Of a stretch of DNA of 64,000 bases, positions 46,746-58,476 are shown one piece after another (position 1 is the first letter of the stretch; every line of letters begins with the position of its first letter). Under the pieces are notes generated by a model, which saw only the letters and a list, made by a program, of their open reading frames with translations, was not told the DNA's origin and searched no databases. The stretch is from Aquincola agrisoli. Lineage in GTDB: Bacteria; Pseudomonadota; Gammaproteobacteria; Burkholderiales; Burkholderiaceae_C. The stretch is from contig NZ_JAZIBG010000054.1 of assembly GCF_036621135.1 (NCBI RefSeq), forward strand, positions 1 to 64,000, given 5' to 3'. The position numbers and the translations under genes are program-made.

Positions 46746-48842
46746 TTGGTTGATCTTGCGGTTTACGGCTGGGGTTTGGCTGCCACCGTGTACATGGCAC
46801 TGGCAGTGAGCTTGCGGCGGCTGGGCAGGCCGTTTTCCAGCCACCCCGACATGCTGCGGTTGCTGATGTGGGCGGCCGTCGTGTCGAGCGTGTGGGCAGC
46901 CAGCGCGTTTGCCGCGCTCACGTGGGAAAGCGTTGCCGTGCAGCGATTGACGGGCGTGCTCGACACGCTGCGTTACGCGCTGATCCTGGTGTGCCTGATC
47001 AAGGTGCTGCAGCCGGCGCTGCCGGGCTTGTCGGGATTCAAGGGCCTGGGTGGCATGGCCGCGTTGCTGCTGGCGGCCAGTGCGGTGGCCCAGGCGCTCG
47101 AGGTGGTCGCCGAAGAGGCCCCCTTCGCACTCGGCCGTTTCCCCTATCTGGCGCAGCTGATGCTTCCCGTGTTCGGGATGATCCTGCTGGAACAGCTGTT
47201 TCGACGGACGCCCCGCGAGTTCTACTGGAACATCAAGCCCTTGTGCCTCGGACTGGGCTGCGTATTCCTCTTCGATATCTACATCTACTCCATTGCCCTG
47301 CTCTTCGGCGCACTCGACGAGGTCGGCTTGGCGGTACGCGGTGCAGTGCACGCGTTGGCCACGCCTTTGCTGTTCCTCGCCGCCCGCAGGCATGCGGACT
47401 GGCGCGCCAGCGCCCAGATGTCGCGTGCCGTTGTGCTGCACACGGCGACCCTGATGCTGGTGGGGGCCTACCTGCTGTTCATCGCGGCGGTCGGGTATTA
47501 CGTCCAGTATTTCGGAGGCGATTGGGGGCAGGCGCTCAAACTGGCCGTGGTGTGTGTGGCTTTGCTGGTCCTGGCATTGCTGGTGTTGTCGGGTTCGTTG
47601 CGCGCGAAGTTGCGCGTCTTCGTCGCCAAGCACTTTTTCGCCTACCGCTACGATTACCGTGCGGAATGGCTGAGATTCACCGCTCGCCTGTCGGGTGATC
47701 AGGTATCGCAGGGCATGGGCGAACGGGTGATTCAGGGGTTGGCCGACATGCTGCAGTGCCCGGGAGGGGGCATCTGGGCCACCTCGCCGGGCGGGCGGGA
47801 GTACACCTTGACGGCGCGATGGAATACCCCGCCGATATCGGCGCGCGAGCCTGCCGATTCCGCGCTGTGCCGCTTCTTGTCCGATTCCGGTTGGATCATC
47901 GATCTGGACGAGTACCGCGCCCACGCCGCTCGCTACAAGAACCTCGAGATACCGCCGTGGCTGCTGGAGCGGCAGGACCTGTGGTTGATCGTGCCGCTGT
48001 TCGTTGGAACCGACGAGTTGCTCGGCTTCGTCGTGCTCAGGCGGCCGCCCAATCCGCTGGAAGTCACCTGGGAGGTGCGCGATTTACTGAAGACGGCGAG
48101 CCGCCAGGCTGCCAGTTTCCTCGCGCAGACCCGGGCAACGGAGGCCCTGCTGGAGGCGCAGAAATTCGACGCGTTCCACCGGATGTCGGCCTTCGTCGTC
48201 CACGATCTAAAGAACATCATCACGCAGCTGTCGCTGATGATGCAGAACGCCAAGCGCCTGAGAAACAACCCCGAGTTCCAGCAGGACATGCTGATGACGG
48301 TCGAAAGTTCGCTGGAGAAGATGGAGACGCTGCTTCAGCAACTGAGGGAAGGCGACAAGCCGCTTGGCGTCGTGTGTGGCGTCGACCTGACACCCATCGC
48401 CGAGCAGGCGTCCTCGATGGCGGCCGCCCGCGGCCGCCAGCTGCAACTCGCTGTGCAGGGCCCGGTGTGGGTGCGAGGCCAGGAAGACCGGCTCGCCCGC
48501 ATCGTCGGGCATGTGGTGCAGAACGCGCTGGAAGCCACGCCGCCGGAGGGCCGCGTGGAACTGCGGCTGGAGCACGACCGTGAGCGCGCGCGCTTGGTGG
48601 TGGCCGACACCGGCCAGGGCATGAGCCCCGAGTTCGTGAACACGCGGCTCTTCAAACCCTTCAGCACCACCAAGGCGGCCGGCATGGGCATCGGCGCCTA
48701 CGAGAGCTTCCAGTACGTGAAGGAACTCGGCGGGCACATCGAAGTGGACAGCGAAATCGGCCGCGGCACGACCATCACCATTTCGCTGCCCCTGCATGAT
48801 GCGAAGATCGGGCCCGAAGCCGACCTGATGAGCGCCCCATGA
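46746..48842 (+). CDS. prsK: PEP-CTERM system sensor histidine kinase PrsK
   Basis: A 698-residue membrane kinase. About eight N-terminal helices (residues 5-290), a GAF domain (about 310-460) and a C-terminal kinase region: the H-box HRMSAFVVHDLKNIITQLSL (His of HDLKN), N-box VVQNALEAT, and ATP-lid glycines DTGQGMS and GMGIGAYES. The order and motifs match PrsK, which pairs with PrsR in exosortase-linked exopolysaccharide loci. The start is uncertain: TTG 46746 (GGGGG 8 bases upstream) is preferred over TTG 46725, which lies on the edge of the hairpin. Its stop overlaps prsR (ATGA). Confidence 0.9.
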   Translation: MVDLAVYGWGLAATVYMALAVSLRRLGRPFSSHPDMLRLLMWAAVVSSVWAASAFAALTWESVAVQRLTGVLDTLRYALILVCLIKVLQPALPGLSGFKGLGGMAALLLAASAVAQALEVVAEEAPFALGRFPYLAQLMLPVFGMILLEQLFRRTPREFYWNIKPLCLGLGCVFLFDIYIYSIALLFGALDEVGLAVRGAVHALATPLLFLAARRHADWRASAQMSRAVVLHTATLMLVGAYLLFIAAVGYYVQYFGGDWGQALKLAVVCVALLVLALLVLSGSLRAKLRVFVAKHFFAYRYDYRAEWLRFTARLSGDQVSQGMGERVIQGLADMLQCPGGGIWATSPGGREYTLTARWNTPPISAREPADSALCRFLSDSGWIIDLDEYRAHAARYKNLEIPPWLLERQDLWLIVPLFVGTDELLGFVVLRRPPNPLEVTWEVRDLLKTASRQAASFLAQTRATEALLEAQKFDAFHRMSAFVVHDLKNIITQLSLMMQNAKRLRNNPEFQQDMLMTVESSLEKMETLLQQLREGDKPLGVVCGVDLTPIAEQASSMAAARGRQLQLAVQGPVWVRGQEDRLARIVGHVVQNALEATPPEGRVELRLEHDRERARLVVADTGQGMSPEFVNTRLFKPFSTTKAAGMGIGAYESFQYVKELGGHIEVDSEIGRGTTITISLPLHDAKIGPEADLMSAP

Positions 48843-50212
48843 ACACAGCGAAGTCTCCCCAGCTGTTGATCGTCGAAGACGATCTGGCGCTGCAGAAGCA
48901 GATCAAGTGGTCGCTGGATCGTTTTGAGTCCGTCGCCGCGTCGGACCGCGAGAGCGCGCTGGTGCAGTTCCGCCGCTGCCTTCCGCCCGTCGTCACGATG
49001 GACCTGGGGCTGCCGCCCGACAAGGATTCGGTGTCCGAAGGTTTTGCGCTACTCGAGAAGCTGCTCGACATCGACCCCGACGTGAAGGTGGTGGTGCTGA
49101 CGGGGCAGAACGACCGCGCCAACGCACTGCGTGCGATCGACCTCGGCGCCTACGATTTCCTCGCCAAGCCGTTCGATGTCGAGTTGCTGAACCTCACGGT
49201 CGAACGGGCGCTGCGCCTGCACGAACTGCAGGCCGAGAACACCCGCCTGCGCGACATGCGCACCGGCGAGGCAACGCAGGGCGTGATGACCCGCGATCCC
49301 GAGATGCTGCGCATCTGCCGCATGGTCGAGAAGGTCGCGCCCAGCAATGCCAGCGTGATGCTGCTGGGCGAAAGCGGTACCGGCAAGGAAGTGCTGGCGC
49401 AGGCGCTGCACCAGGCCTCGCGGCGCAGCGGCAAGTTCGTCGCGATCAACTGCGCGGCCATCCCCGAGAACCTGCTCGAGAGCGAACTCTTCGGTTACGA
49501 GAAGGGCGCCTTCACCGGCGCGGTCAAGACCACGCCGGGCCGCATCGAGACGGCGCACGGCGGCACGCTGATGTTCGACGAGATCGGCGACCTGCCTCAC
49601 TCGCTGCAGGCCAAGCTGCTGCGGTTCCTGCAGGAGCGCACCATCGAGCGCATCGGCGCCCGGCAGTCGATCGCGGTCGACGTGCGGGTGGTCTGTGCGA
49701 CGCACCAGGACCTGAAGGCCCTGATCGGCGAGAACCGCTTCCGCGAGGATCTCTACTACCGCCTGGCCGAGATCGTGGTGACGATCCCGCCGCTGCGCAG
49801 CCGCGTGGGCGACCCGGCGCTGCTGGCGCATGCCTTCCTGAAGCGCTTCGCCCAGGAGCAGCGCACCACGATGCGCTTCGCGGAAGACGCCGTCCGGGCC
49901 ATCGAGGCCTACCCCTGGCCGGGCAACGTGCGGGAGCTGGTCAGCGTGGTCAAGCGCGCCACCATCATGGCCGACGGCGACCGCATCACCCGCGACGACA
50001 TGGGCTTGCCCGACGTCGAGGTGCAGGCCGATGCCGCCGACCGCTCGCTCGACCTGCGGCTGGCACGCGAGGCCGCCGAGCGCGAGACCATCCTCACCGC
50101 GCTGGCACGTGCCAACGGCAACATCGTCAAGGCCTCGGAGCTGCTGGGGGTCAGCCGCCCGACGCTGTACGACCTGATGAACCGCCTGGCGATCCGGGTC
50201 GATCGCGGCTGA
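48839..50212 (+). CDS. prsR: PEP-CTERM system sigma-54 response regulator PrsR
   Basis: A 457-residue enhancer-binding protein. Receiver domain (1-125) with acidic pocket IVEDD, phospho-acceptor Asp in VTMDLGLP, Thr in VVLTGQN and Lys in LAKPFD; AAA+ domain (about 150-385) with Walker A GESGTGKE, the sigma-54 contact loop GAFTGA, Walker B GGTLMFDEIGD; Fis-type HTH at the end (NIVKASELLGVSRPTLYDLM). It is activated by PrsK, encoded in the overlapping upstream gene, and needs RpoN, also encoded in this window. prsT and the exosortase gene are not adjacent. Confidence 0.93.
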   Translation: MNTAKSPQLLIVEDDLALQKQIKWSLDRFESVAASDRESALVQFRRCLPPVVTMDLGLPPDKDSVSEGFALLEKLLDIDPDVKVVVLTGQNDRANALRAIDLGAYDFLAKPFDVELLNLTVERALRLHELQAENTRLRDMRTGEATQGVMTRDPEMLRICRMVEKVAPSNASVMLLGESGTGKEVLAQALHQASRRSGKFVAINCAAIPENLLESELFGYEKGAFTGAVKTTPGRIETAHGGTLMFDEIGDLPHSLQAKLLRFLQERTIERIGARQSIAVDVRVVCATHQDLKALIGENRFREDLYYRLAEIVVTIPPLRSRVGDPALLAHAFLKRFAQEQRTTMRFAEDAVRAIEAYPWPGNVRELVSVVKRATIMADGDRITRDDMGLPDVEVQADAADRSLDLRLAREAAERETILTALARANGNIVKASELLGVSRPTLYDLMNRLAIRVDRG

Positions 50213-50264
50213 GCCGGTTTCACCGCTTAACCATCGCTCAATGTCCGCGGGCTAGCATGCCTGC

Positions 50265-51707
50265 ATGACATCCCTCCTATTGCCTTCCCGCCGGCGTACC
50301 CTGCAGGGCCTGGGCGCGCTGGCCGCCGGCGCCGCAGGGGCCCTGCCCGCGATCGCGGCGCCTGCCGGCCCCTCGCCTGCCGTGTCACTGCCGGCCCTGG
50401 GCCTGCGCCAGCGCACGCTGGCCAACGGCCTGCAGGTCATCGCGCTGCCCGACCGCGGTACCGCCACCGTCAGCGTGCAGGTCTGGTACCGCGTGGGCGG
50501 CAGGGACGACCCGCCGGGCCGCTCGGGCTTTGCGCATCTGTTCGAGCACATGATGTTCAAGCGAACGCGGCACATGGCCAACGAGATGTTCGACCGCCTG
50601 ACGGAGGACGTCGGCGGCCAGAACAACGCCTTCACGGCCGAGGACGTCACCGCCTACCAGAGCGAGGTGCCGTCCAACCATCTCGAGCGGCTGCTGTGGG
50701 CGGAGGCGGAGCGCATGTCGAACCTCGAGGTGGACCAGGCCAGCTTCGACAGCGAACGCGCGGTCGTCCAGGAGGAGTTGCGCCAGCGTGTGCTGGCCAG
50801 TCCGTACGGCCGCCTGTTCAACGCACTCCCCTCGGCCGCCTTCGAGGTCCATCCGTACCGCCGGCCGGTCGTCGGCAGCATCGAGGACCTCGACGCCGCC
50901 GGCCTCGACGACGTGCGCGCCTTCCACCGCACCTACTATCGGCCCGACAACGCGGTGCTGATCGTGGCCGGGGACCTCGATGCCGAGGCGTTCGACGCGG
51001 CGGTCGACCGCTATTTCGGCCGCCTGGCGCGGCCCGAGGCGCCCATCCCGCGCGTGACCGTCCAGGAGCCTCACCGCCTGCGCGACGCGCGCATCGCGCT
51101 GCAGGCCCCCAACGTGCCGCTGCCCGCCGTGGCGCTGGTCTGGCAGGGCCCGCCCGCCCGCTCCGACGACGCTGCGGCGCTCGACGTGGCCTCGGCCCTG
51201 CTGTCGGGCGGCGATTCGTCGCGGCTGAACCAGGCCCTCGTGTACCGGGCCCGCAGCGCGCAGGCCTCCGGCTTCCAGACCCGGCTGCACGCCGACGCCG
51301 GGATGTTGCTGGCCTACGCGATCGCGGTCGGCGGCAAGCCGGCGGGCGAGCAGCTGCCGGCGCTCGAGAAGGCGCTGATGCGCGAGATCGAATCCCTGGC
51401 GCGCGGGCCCATCGCCCCCGCCGAACTCGACAAGGTGCGCACGCAACTGCTCACCGCGGCCCTGCTGGAGCGGCAGACGCCGCAGGGCCGCGCCGCCGCC
51501 GCGGGTTGGGCGGTGGTGAACCACGGCGACGCGGCGCAGGCCGACCGTGAGCTGCAGCGCCTGCAGGCCGTCCGGGCGGCCGACGTGCAGCGAGTGCTGC
51601 GCCGCCACGTCCTAGAGGGCCGGCGCGTCACGCTCACCTACACCCGTGCCGACGGTGGCGCCCCGCCGCCCGCCGCGTCATCCACCCCCCAGGGAGGCCG
51701 GCCATGA
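50265..51707 (+). CDS. M16-family zinc peptidase, catalytic subunit
   Basis: A 480-residue M16B-type peptidase with the inverted zinc motif H91-LF-E94-H95 (GFAHLFEHMMFKR) and the downstream glutamate region ERAVVQEELRQ. The N-terminus SRRRTLQGLGALAAGAAGA looks like a twin-arginine signal, so the protein is exported folded. In the C-terminal half the usual R/Y substrate-binding pair is not kept (VYRARSAQASGF). It is coupled to the next gene by an ATGA overlap, and the two products are likely a heterodimer, as known for other M16B pairs. Start ATG 50265 lies 6 bases after TAGCAT, possibly leaderless. Confidence 0.9.
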   Translation: MTSLLLPSRRRTLQGLGALAAGAAGALPAIAAPAGPSPAVSLPALGLRQRTLANGLQVIALPDRGTATVSVQVWYRVGGRDDPPGRSGFAHLFEHMMFKRTRHMANEMFDRLTEDVGGQNNAFTAEDVTAYQSEVPSNHLERLLWAEAERMSNLEVDQASFDSERAVVQEELRQRVLASPYGRLFNALPSAAFEVHPYRRPVVGSIEDLDAAGLDDVRAFHRTYYRPDNAVLIVAGDLDAEAFDAAVDRYFGRLARPEAPIPRVTVQEPHRLRDARIALQAPNVPLPAVALVWQGPPARSDDAAALDVASALLSGGDSSRLNQALVYRARSAQASGFQTRLHADAGMLLAYAIAVGGKPAGEQLPALEKALMREIESLARGPIAPAELDKVRTQLLTAALLERQTPQGRAAAAGWAVVNHGDAAQADRELQRLQAVRAADVQRVLRRHVLEGRRVTLTYTRADGGAPPPAASSTPQGGRP

Positions 51708-53197
51708 TCCGCCGCCGTGAACTGCTCGCCGGACTGCCGGCCGCCGCCTTGCTGGGAGCCCGCCCGGCGCAGGCGGCCGATCCCGCGCTCGACGCACCCC
51801 CGCCGCCCGGCCCGCCGCGCCCCGTGTCCATCCCGCCGCTGCACGAGGAGCGCCTGCCCAACGGCATGACGGTGGTTGTCGCACCGCGCCGGGGCCTGCC
51901 GCTGGTCAGCGCCACGCTGCTGGTGCGTGTCGGTGCCGAATCCGATCCGCCCGATGGCGCCGGCCTGGCCGAACTGGTCGCCGGGCTGCTGACCAAGGGC
52001 GCGGAGCGTGGCGGACGGCCCGTCGGCGCGCCGGAGATCGCCCGCCAGGCCGAGGCCCTGGGCGGCTCGCTCGACGCCGGCAGCGGCTGGCGCTCCAGCA
52101 GCGTCGGCATGACGGTGACCCCACCCCGCCTGGACGCCGCGCTCGCGCTGATGAGCGATGCATTGCGCAGCCCGCTGCTGCAGCCGCAGGAGCTCGAGCG
52201 GCTGCGGGTCCAGGCGGTCGACAACCTGCGCGTGGCCGAGAGCGACCCCGGCAGCATCGCCGACCGGGTGGCGCGGCGCCTCTACTGGGGCGGCGGCGCC
52301 TATGGCGCCGTGACCAGCGCCGCATCCCTTCAGCGCTTGACGCGGGACGAGGTCGTCGGTTTCCACCGCCAGGGCTACCGGCCCGGGCAGAGCCTGCTGG
52401 TGCTGGCAGGCGACATCACCCCCGAACAGGGCCAGGCCCTGGCCGAGCGCCACTTCGGCGGCTGGCGCCCGAACCGCATGAACCCTTTGCCGAGGCGCGA
52501 CGGCGTCGGCGCGCCGCTGTCCCCGCGCAGCGTGCTGGTGGACCTGCCCGGCGCAGGCCAGAGCGCCGTCATCGTGCTGGCGCCCTTCACGTCGCTGTCG
52601 TCCGACGACCGGCCCGAACTGCGCGCGGCCCAGGTCGCCAACGCGGTGCTGGGCGGCGGCTACTCGGCGCGGCTCAACCAGGAGGTGCGCATCCGGCGCG
52701 GCCTCAGCTACGGCGCCGGCACCAGTGTGGAGATGCATCCCGAGGGCGGCGCCTGGCAGGCCAGTGCACAGACCGACCACCGCAACGCCGCCCAGGTGGC
52801 CGGCCTGCTGCGCGACGAAGTGCTGCGCCTGGGCCAGGCGCCGCCGTCCGCCGAGGAACTGGCGGCGCGGCAGGCCACGCTGGTGGGCAGCTTCTCGCGC
52901 CGGCTCGAGACCAACGGCGGCGTGGCTTCCCTCGTGGCCGGCCAATGGGCGCAGGGCCGGCCGCTGGCCGACCTGGCCAACTACGTGCCGGAGATCCTCG
53001 CCGTGACGCCGGCGCAGGTGCGCGACTTTGCTGTTCGGCGCTGGAAGGCGCAGGACCTGCGCACGGTCGTCGTGGGCGACGTGCGGGCCGCGCCGGAGGC
53101 CTTCGCGGCCCTGGCCGACGCGGATGCCACCGCCCTGCGCCTGCGGGCCGACGCGCTGGTGTTCGACGGCCCCGGGCTGCAGGCGCCGCCACGCTGA
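51704..53197 (+). CDS. M16-family peptidase-like protein, noncatalytic subunit
   Basis: A 497-residue M16 protein whose zinc motif is lost (AELVA where HxxEH is expected, in GAGLAELVAGLLTKGA), so it cannot hydrolyse peptides alone. It keeps the R/Y region (RIRRGLSYGAGTSVE) missing from its partner. The N-terminus MIRRRELLAGLPAAALLG then AQA is a twin-arginine-like signal. It is translated from an ATG overlapping the stop of the catalytic-subunit gene with GGGAGG upstream. Together the two should form one active chamber in the periplasm. Confidence 0.9.
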   Translation: MIRRRELLAGLPAAALLGARPAQAADPALDAPPPPGPPRPVSIPPLHEERLPNGMTVVVAPRRGLPLVSATLLVRVGAESDPPDGAGLAELVAGLLTKGAERGGRPVGAPEIARQAEALGGSLDAGSGWRSSSVGMTVTPPRLDAALALMSDALRSPLLQPQELERLRVQAVDNLRVAESDPGSIADRVARRLYWGGGAYGAVTSAASLQRLTRDEVVGFHRQGYRPGQSLLVLAGDITPEQGQALAERHFGGWRPNRMNPLPRRDGVGAPLSPRSVLVDLPGAGQSAVIVLAPFTSLSSDDRPELRAAQVANAVLGGGYSARLNQEVRIRRGLSYGAGTSVEMHPEGGAWQASAQTDHRNAAQVAGLLRDEVLRLGQAPPSAEELAARQATLVGSFSRRLETNGGVASLVAGQWAQGRPLADLANYVPEILAVTPAQVRDFAVRRWKAQDLRTVVVGDVRAAPEAFAALADADATALRLRADALVFDGPGLQAPPR

Positions 53198-53207
53198 ACC
53201 GGCCGGA

Positions 53208-54703
<1,496 letters not shown>

Positions 54704-54707
<4 letters not shown>

Positions 54708-55510
54708 GGGGTGTCGTCTCCTGCGGCATGGGGGCCGTCGGCCACCACGCACTGCACGCCGGCCTCGGCCAGCAGGTGCACGAAGGGCGGCGGCGGCGGT
54801 TGGTCGGTGAACAGCCGGTCGACCTGTTCCAGCCGGCCCAGTTCCACCATCGCCGGGCGGTTGAACTTGCTGCGGTCGGCGGCGAGCCAGATCTCCCGGG
54901 AGTGTTCGAGGATCGCGCGCGCCACCTTCACCTCGCGGTAGTCGAAGTCGCGCAGCGTGCCGTCGTCCTCGATCGCCGAGATGCCGATCACGCCGATGTC
55001 GACCTTGAACTGGCGGATGAAGTCGACCGTCGCCTCGCCGACGATGCCGCGGTCGCGCGATCGCACCACGCCCCCGGCGACGATCACCTCGCAATCCGGG
55101 TTGCCGGAGAGGATCGCCGCGACGTTCAGGTTGTTGGTGATCACGCGCAGGCCGCGGCGCTGCAGCAGCGCATGGGCGATGGCCTCGGTGGTGGTGCCGA
55201 TGTTGAGGATCAGCGAGCAGCCGTCGGGGATCGCCTGGGCGACCGCCTGCGCGATGCGGCGCTTGGCGTCGTCGTTGAGCTGCTGGCGCTGGCGGTAGGC
55301 GATGTTCTCGACCGTCGAGCTGGGCACCCGCGCGCCGCCGTGGAAGCGCGCGAGCAGGCCCGCGTCGGCGAGCAGCCGCACGTCGCGCCGCACGGTCTGC
55401 AGCGTGACGCCGAAGTGTTCGGCGAGCGTCTCGACCGACGCGGTGCCGAGCGCCTTGACGAGCGCCAGCATGCCCTCCTGCCGGGGGTTGGGATTCAACG
55501 GGGTGGCCAC
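54704..55510 (-). CDS. glpR: DeoR-family glycerol-3-phosphate regulon repressor
   Basis: A 268-residue DeoR-type repressor: N-terminal HTH (LVKALGTASVETLAEHFGVTLQTVRRDVRLL) and the sugar-phosphate sensor domain with NIGTTTEAIAHAL and GVVRSRDRGIVGEATVDFI. Glycerol 3-phosphate is the expected inducer. The start is GTG 55510. It is divergent from glpD; the 162-base gap holds three AAACGAA repeats that are its likely operator. It is cotranscribed with glpK. Confidence 0.92.
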
Positions 55511-55587
55511 GGGCGCGAGGTTAGACCCCCGCCGCCGTGACCGGCGCCCACGCTTTGCCTACTTGCCAAGCTCGGCGTCACAGGTTA

Positions 55588-55636
55588 AAACGAAAAAAGA
55601 TGCGCGATAACGCGCTCAAAACGAACATCAAACGAA
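55588..55636. promoter_or_regulatory. Candidate GlpR operator: three AAACGAA repeats
   Basis: AAACGAA occurs at 55588-55594, 55619-55625 and 55630-55636, all in the same orientation, spaced 31 and 11 bases, close to three turns and one turn of the helix. They lie between glpR (start 55510) and glpD (start 55673). DeoR-family repressors often bind such CGAA-containing repeats; binding here is inferred. Confidence 0.6.
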
Positions 55637-55672
55637 CGGCCGTCCCGTCCGGCCGGCAGGAGACACCGACAC

Positions 55673-57361
55673 GTGAAGCCGCCGCCCCCCAGCGCCGAAG
55701 CCCTGTCGTGCGACGTGCTCGTCGTCGGCGGCGGCATCAACGGTGCCGGCATCGCCCGCGACCTGGCCGGCCGCGGCGCAAGCGTCGTGCTGTGCGAGCA
55801 GCACGATCTGGCGCAGCACACCTCGTCGTCGTCCACCAAACTGGTCCACGGCGGCCTGCGCTACCTCGAGTACTACGAGTTCTCGCTCGTGCGCAAGGCG
55901 CTGGCCGAGCGCGAGGTGCTCATCAAGAGCGCGCCGCACATCATGTGGCCGCTGCGCTTCGTGATGCCGCACGATCCGCGCGCCAACTTCCTGCGGCCGG
56001 TGTGGATGATCCGCGCGGGCCTGTTCCTGTACGACCACTTGGCCAAGCGCGAGGTGCTGCCCGGCTCGCGCACGGTCGACCTGCGCAGCCACGCCGCCGG
56101 CCGGCCGCTGAAGCCGGGCTTCACCAAGGGCTTCGTGTATTCCGACGGCTGGGTCGACGACGCGCGGCTCGTGGTGCTGAACGCGCTCGATGCCCGGGCC
56201 CACGGCGCGCAGGTCTTCACCCGCTGTGCCTGCACGCAGGCCGAGCGCGGCGTGAACGGCTGGCGCGCCACGCTGCGGCATGCCGACGGGCGCACCCAGG
56301 CCGTGCAGGCGCGCGCGCTGGTCAACGCCGCGGGCCCGTGGACGGCCCAGTTCCTGCGCCAGCAGGCCGGGCTGCAGGGCACCAAGAGCCTGCGGCTGGT
56401 CAAGGGTTCGCACATCGTCGTGCCGCGCATGTTCGAGCACGACCACGCCTACATCTTCCAGAACCCCGACAAGCGCATCATCTTCGCGATCCCCTACGAA
56501 GACGCGTTCACGCTGATCGGCACCACCGACGTCGAGCACCACGGCGCCATCGGCCAGGCGGCCATCGACGACGGCGAGGTGCGCTACCTCTGCGAGCAGG
56601 CCAGCCGCTACTTCGCCCGCGGCGTGCGGCCGGCCGACGTGGTGTGGACTTATTCCGGCGTGCGCCCGCTGCTCGACGACGAGTCGAGCGACGCGTCGGC
56701 CGTCACGCGCGACTACCTGCTCGACCTCGACCTGCACGCCGCGCCGCTGCTCAGCGTGTGGGGCGGCAAGATCACCACGTTCCGCAAGCTGGCCGAGGAG
56801 GCGGCCGACCTGCTGCAGGCGCCGCTCGGCCTGCGGCAGCCTGCGTGGACGGCCTCGGCGCTGATGCCCGGCGGCGACATCGCCGCATGGGCCGGCCCCG
56901 GCCACGAGCCGCCCGGCATGTCGGCGCCCGCCGCGGCCCGGCGCGCGCAGGCCGCGCGGCCGGTGGCGCAGCCCGACGCCATCCCTCGCTTCGACGCCAC
57001 GCTGGCGCGAACCTACCCCTGGCTGCCCGCGCCGCTGCGCCGCCGCTGGGCCCGCAGCTACGGCACGCGGGTGGCGCTCATCGTGCCGCCGCAGGCCGAC
57101 ACGCTGGCCGCGCTGGGTCCCGAGGTCGCACCGCATCTGTTCGAGGTTGAGCTGCGCTACCTGCACGACGAGGAATGGGCCCGCAGCGCCGACGACGTGC
57201 TGTGGCGCCGCACCAAGCTCGGCCTGCATCTCGACGCCGCCGGCCGCCAGGCCGTGGCCGACTGGTGGGCCGTCCACCATCCCGCCGAAGCCGCGGCTGC
57301 ATCCGCTGCGCAGCGTGTGTCCTCGCCTGCACCCGAGGTGCCGGCCGCCCCGTCCGCCTGA
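55673..57361 (+). CDS. glpD: Glycerol-3-phosphate dehydrogenase (aerobic, FAD)
   Basis: A membrane-associated flavoprotein that oxidises glycerol 3-phosphate to dihydroxyacetone phosphate and feeds the quinone pool. The 562-residue protein has the FAD fold DVLVVGGGINGAGIARDLAGRG, STKLVHGGLRYLEYYEF, FQNPDKRIIFAIPYE, VRPLLDDE and WGGKITTFRKLAE. A spacer of about 30 residues rich in Ala/Arg around residue 420 lengthens the protein compared with E. coli (501). The start is GTG 55673 with GCAGGAG upstream. It leads the glp operon. Confidence 0.95.
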   Translation: MKPPPPSAEALSCDVLVVGGGINGAGIARDLAGRGASVVLCEQHDLAQHTSSSSTKLVHGGLRYLEYYEFSLVRKALAEREVLIKSAPHIMWPLRFVMPHDPRANFLRPVWMIRAGLFLYDHLAKREVLPGSRTVDLRSHAAGRPLKPGFTKGFVYSDGWVDDARLVVLNALDARAHGAQVFTRCACTQAERGVNGWRATLRHADGRTQAVQARALVNAAGPWTAQFLRQQAGLQGTKSLRLVKGSHIVVPRMFEHDHAYIFQNPDKRIIFAIPYEDAFTLIGTTDVEHHGAIGQAAIDDGEVRYLCEQASRYFARGVRPADVVWTYSGVRPLLDDESSDASAVTRDYLLDLDLHAAPLLSVWGGKITTFRKLAEEAADLLQAPLGLRQPAWTASALMPGGDIAAWAGPGHEPPGMSAPAAARRAQAARPVAQPDAIPRFDATLARTYPWLPAPLRRRWARSYGTRVALIVPPQADTLAALGPEVAPHLFEVELRYLHDEEWARSADDVLWRRTKLGLHLDAAGRQAVADWWAVHHPAEAAAASAAQRVSSPAPEVPAAPSA

Positions 57362-57369
57362 AGGCCCCG

Positions 57370-58470
<1,101 letters not shown>

Positions 58471-58476
58471 ACCGCC

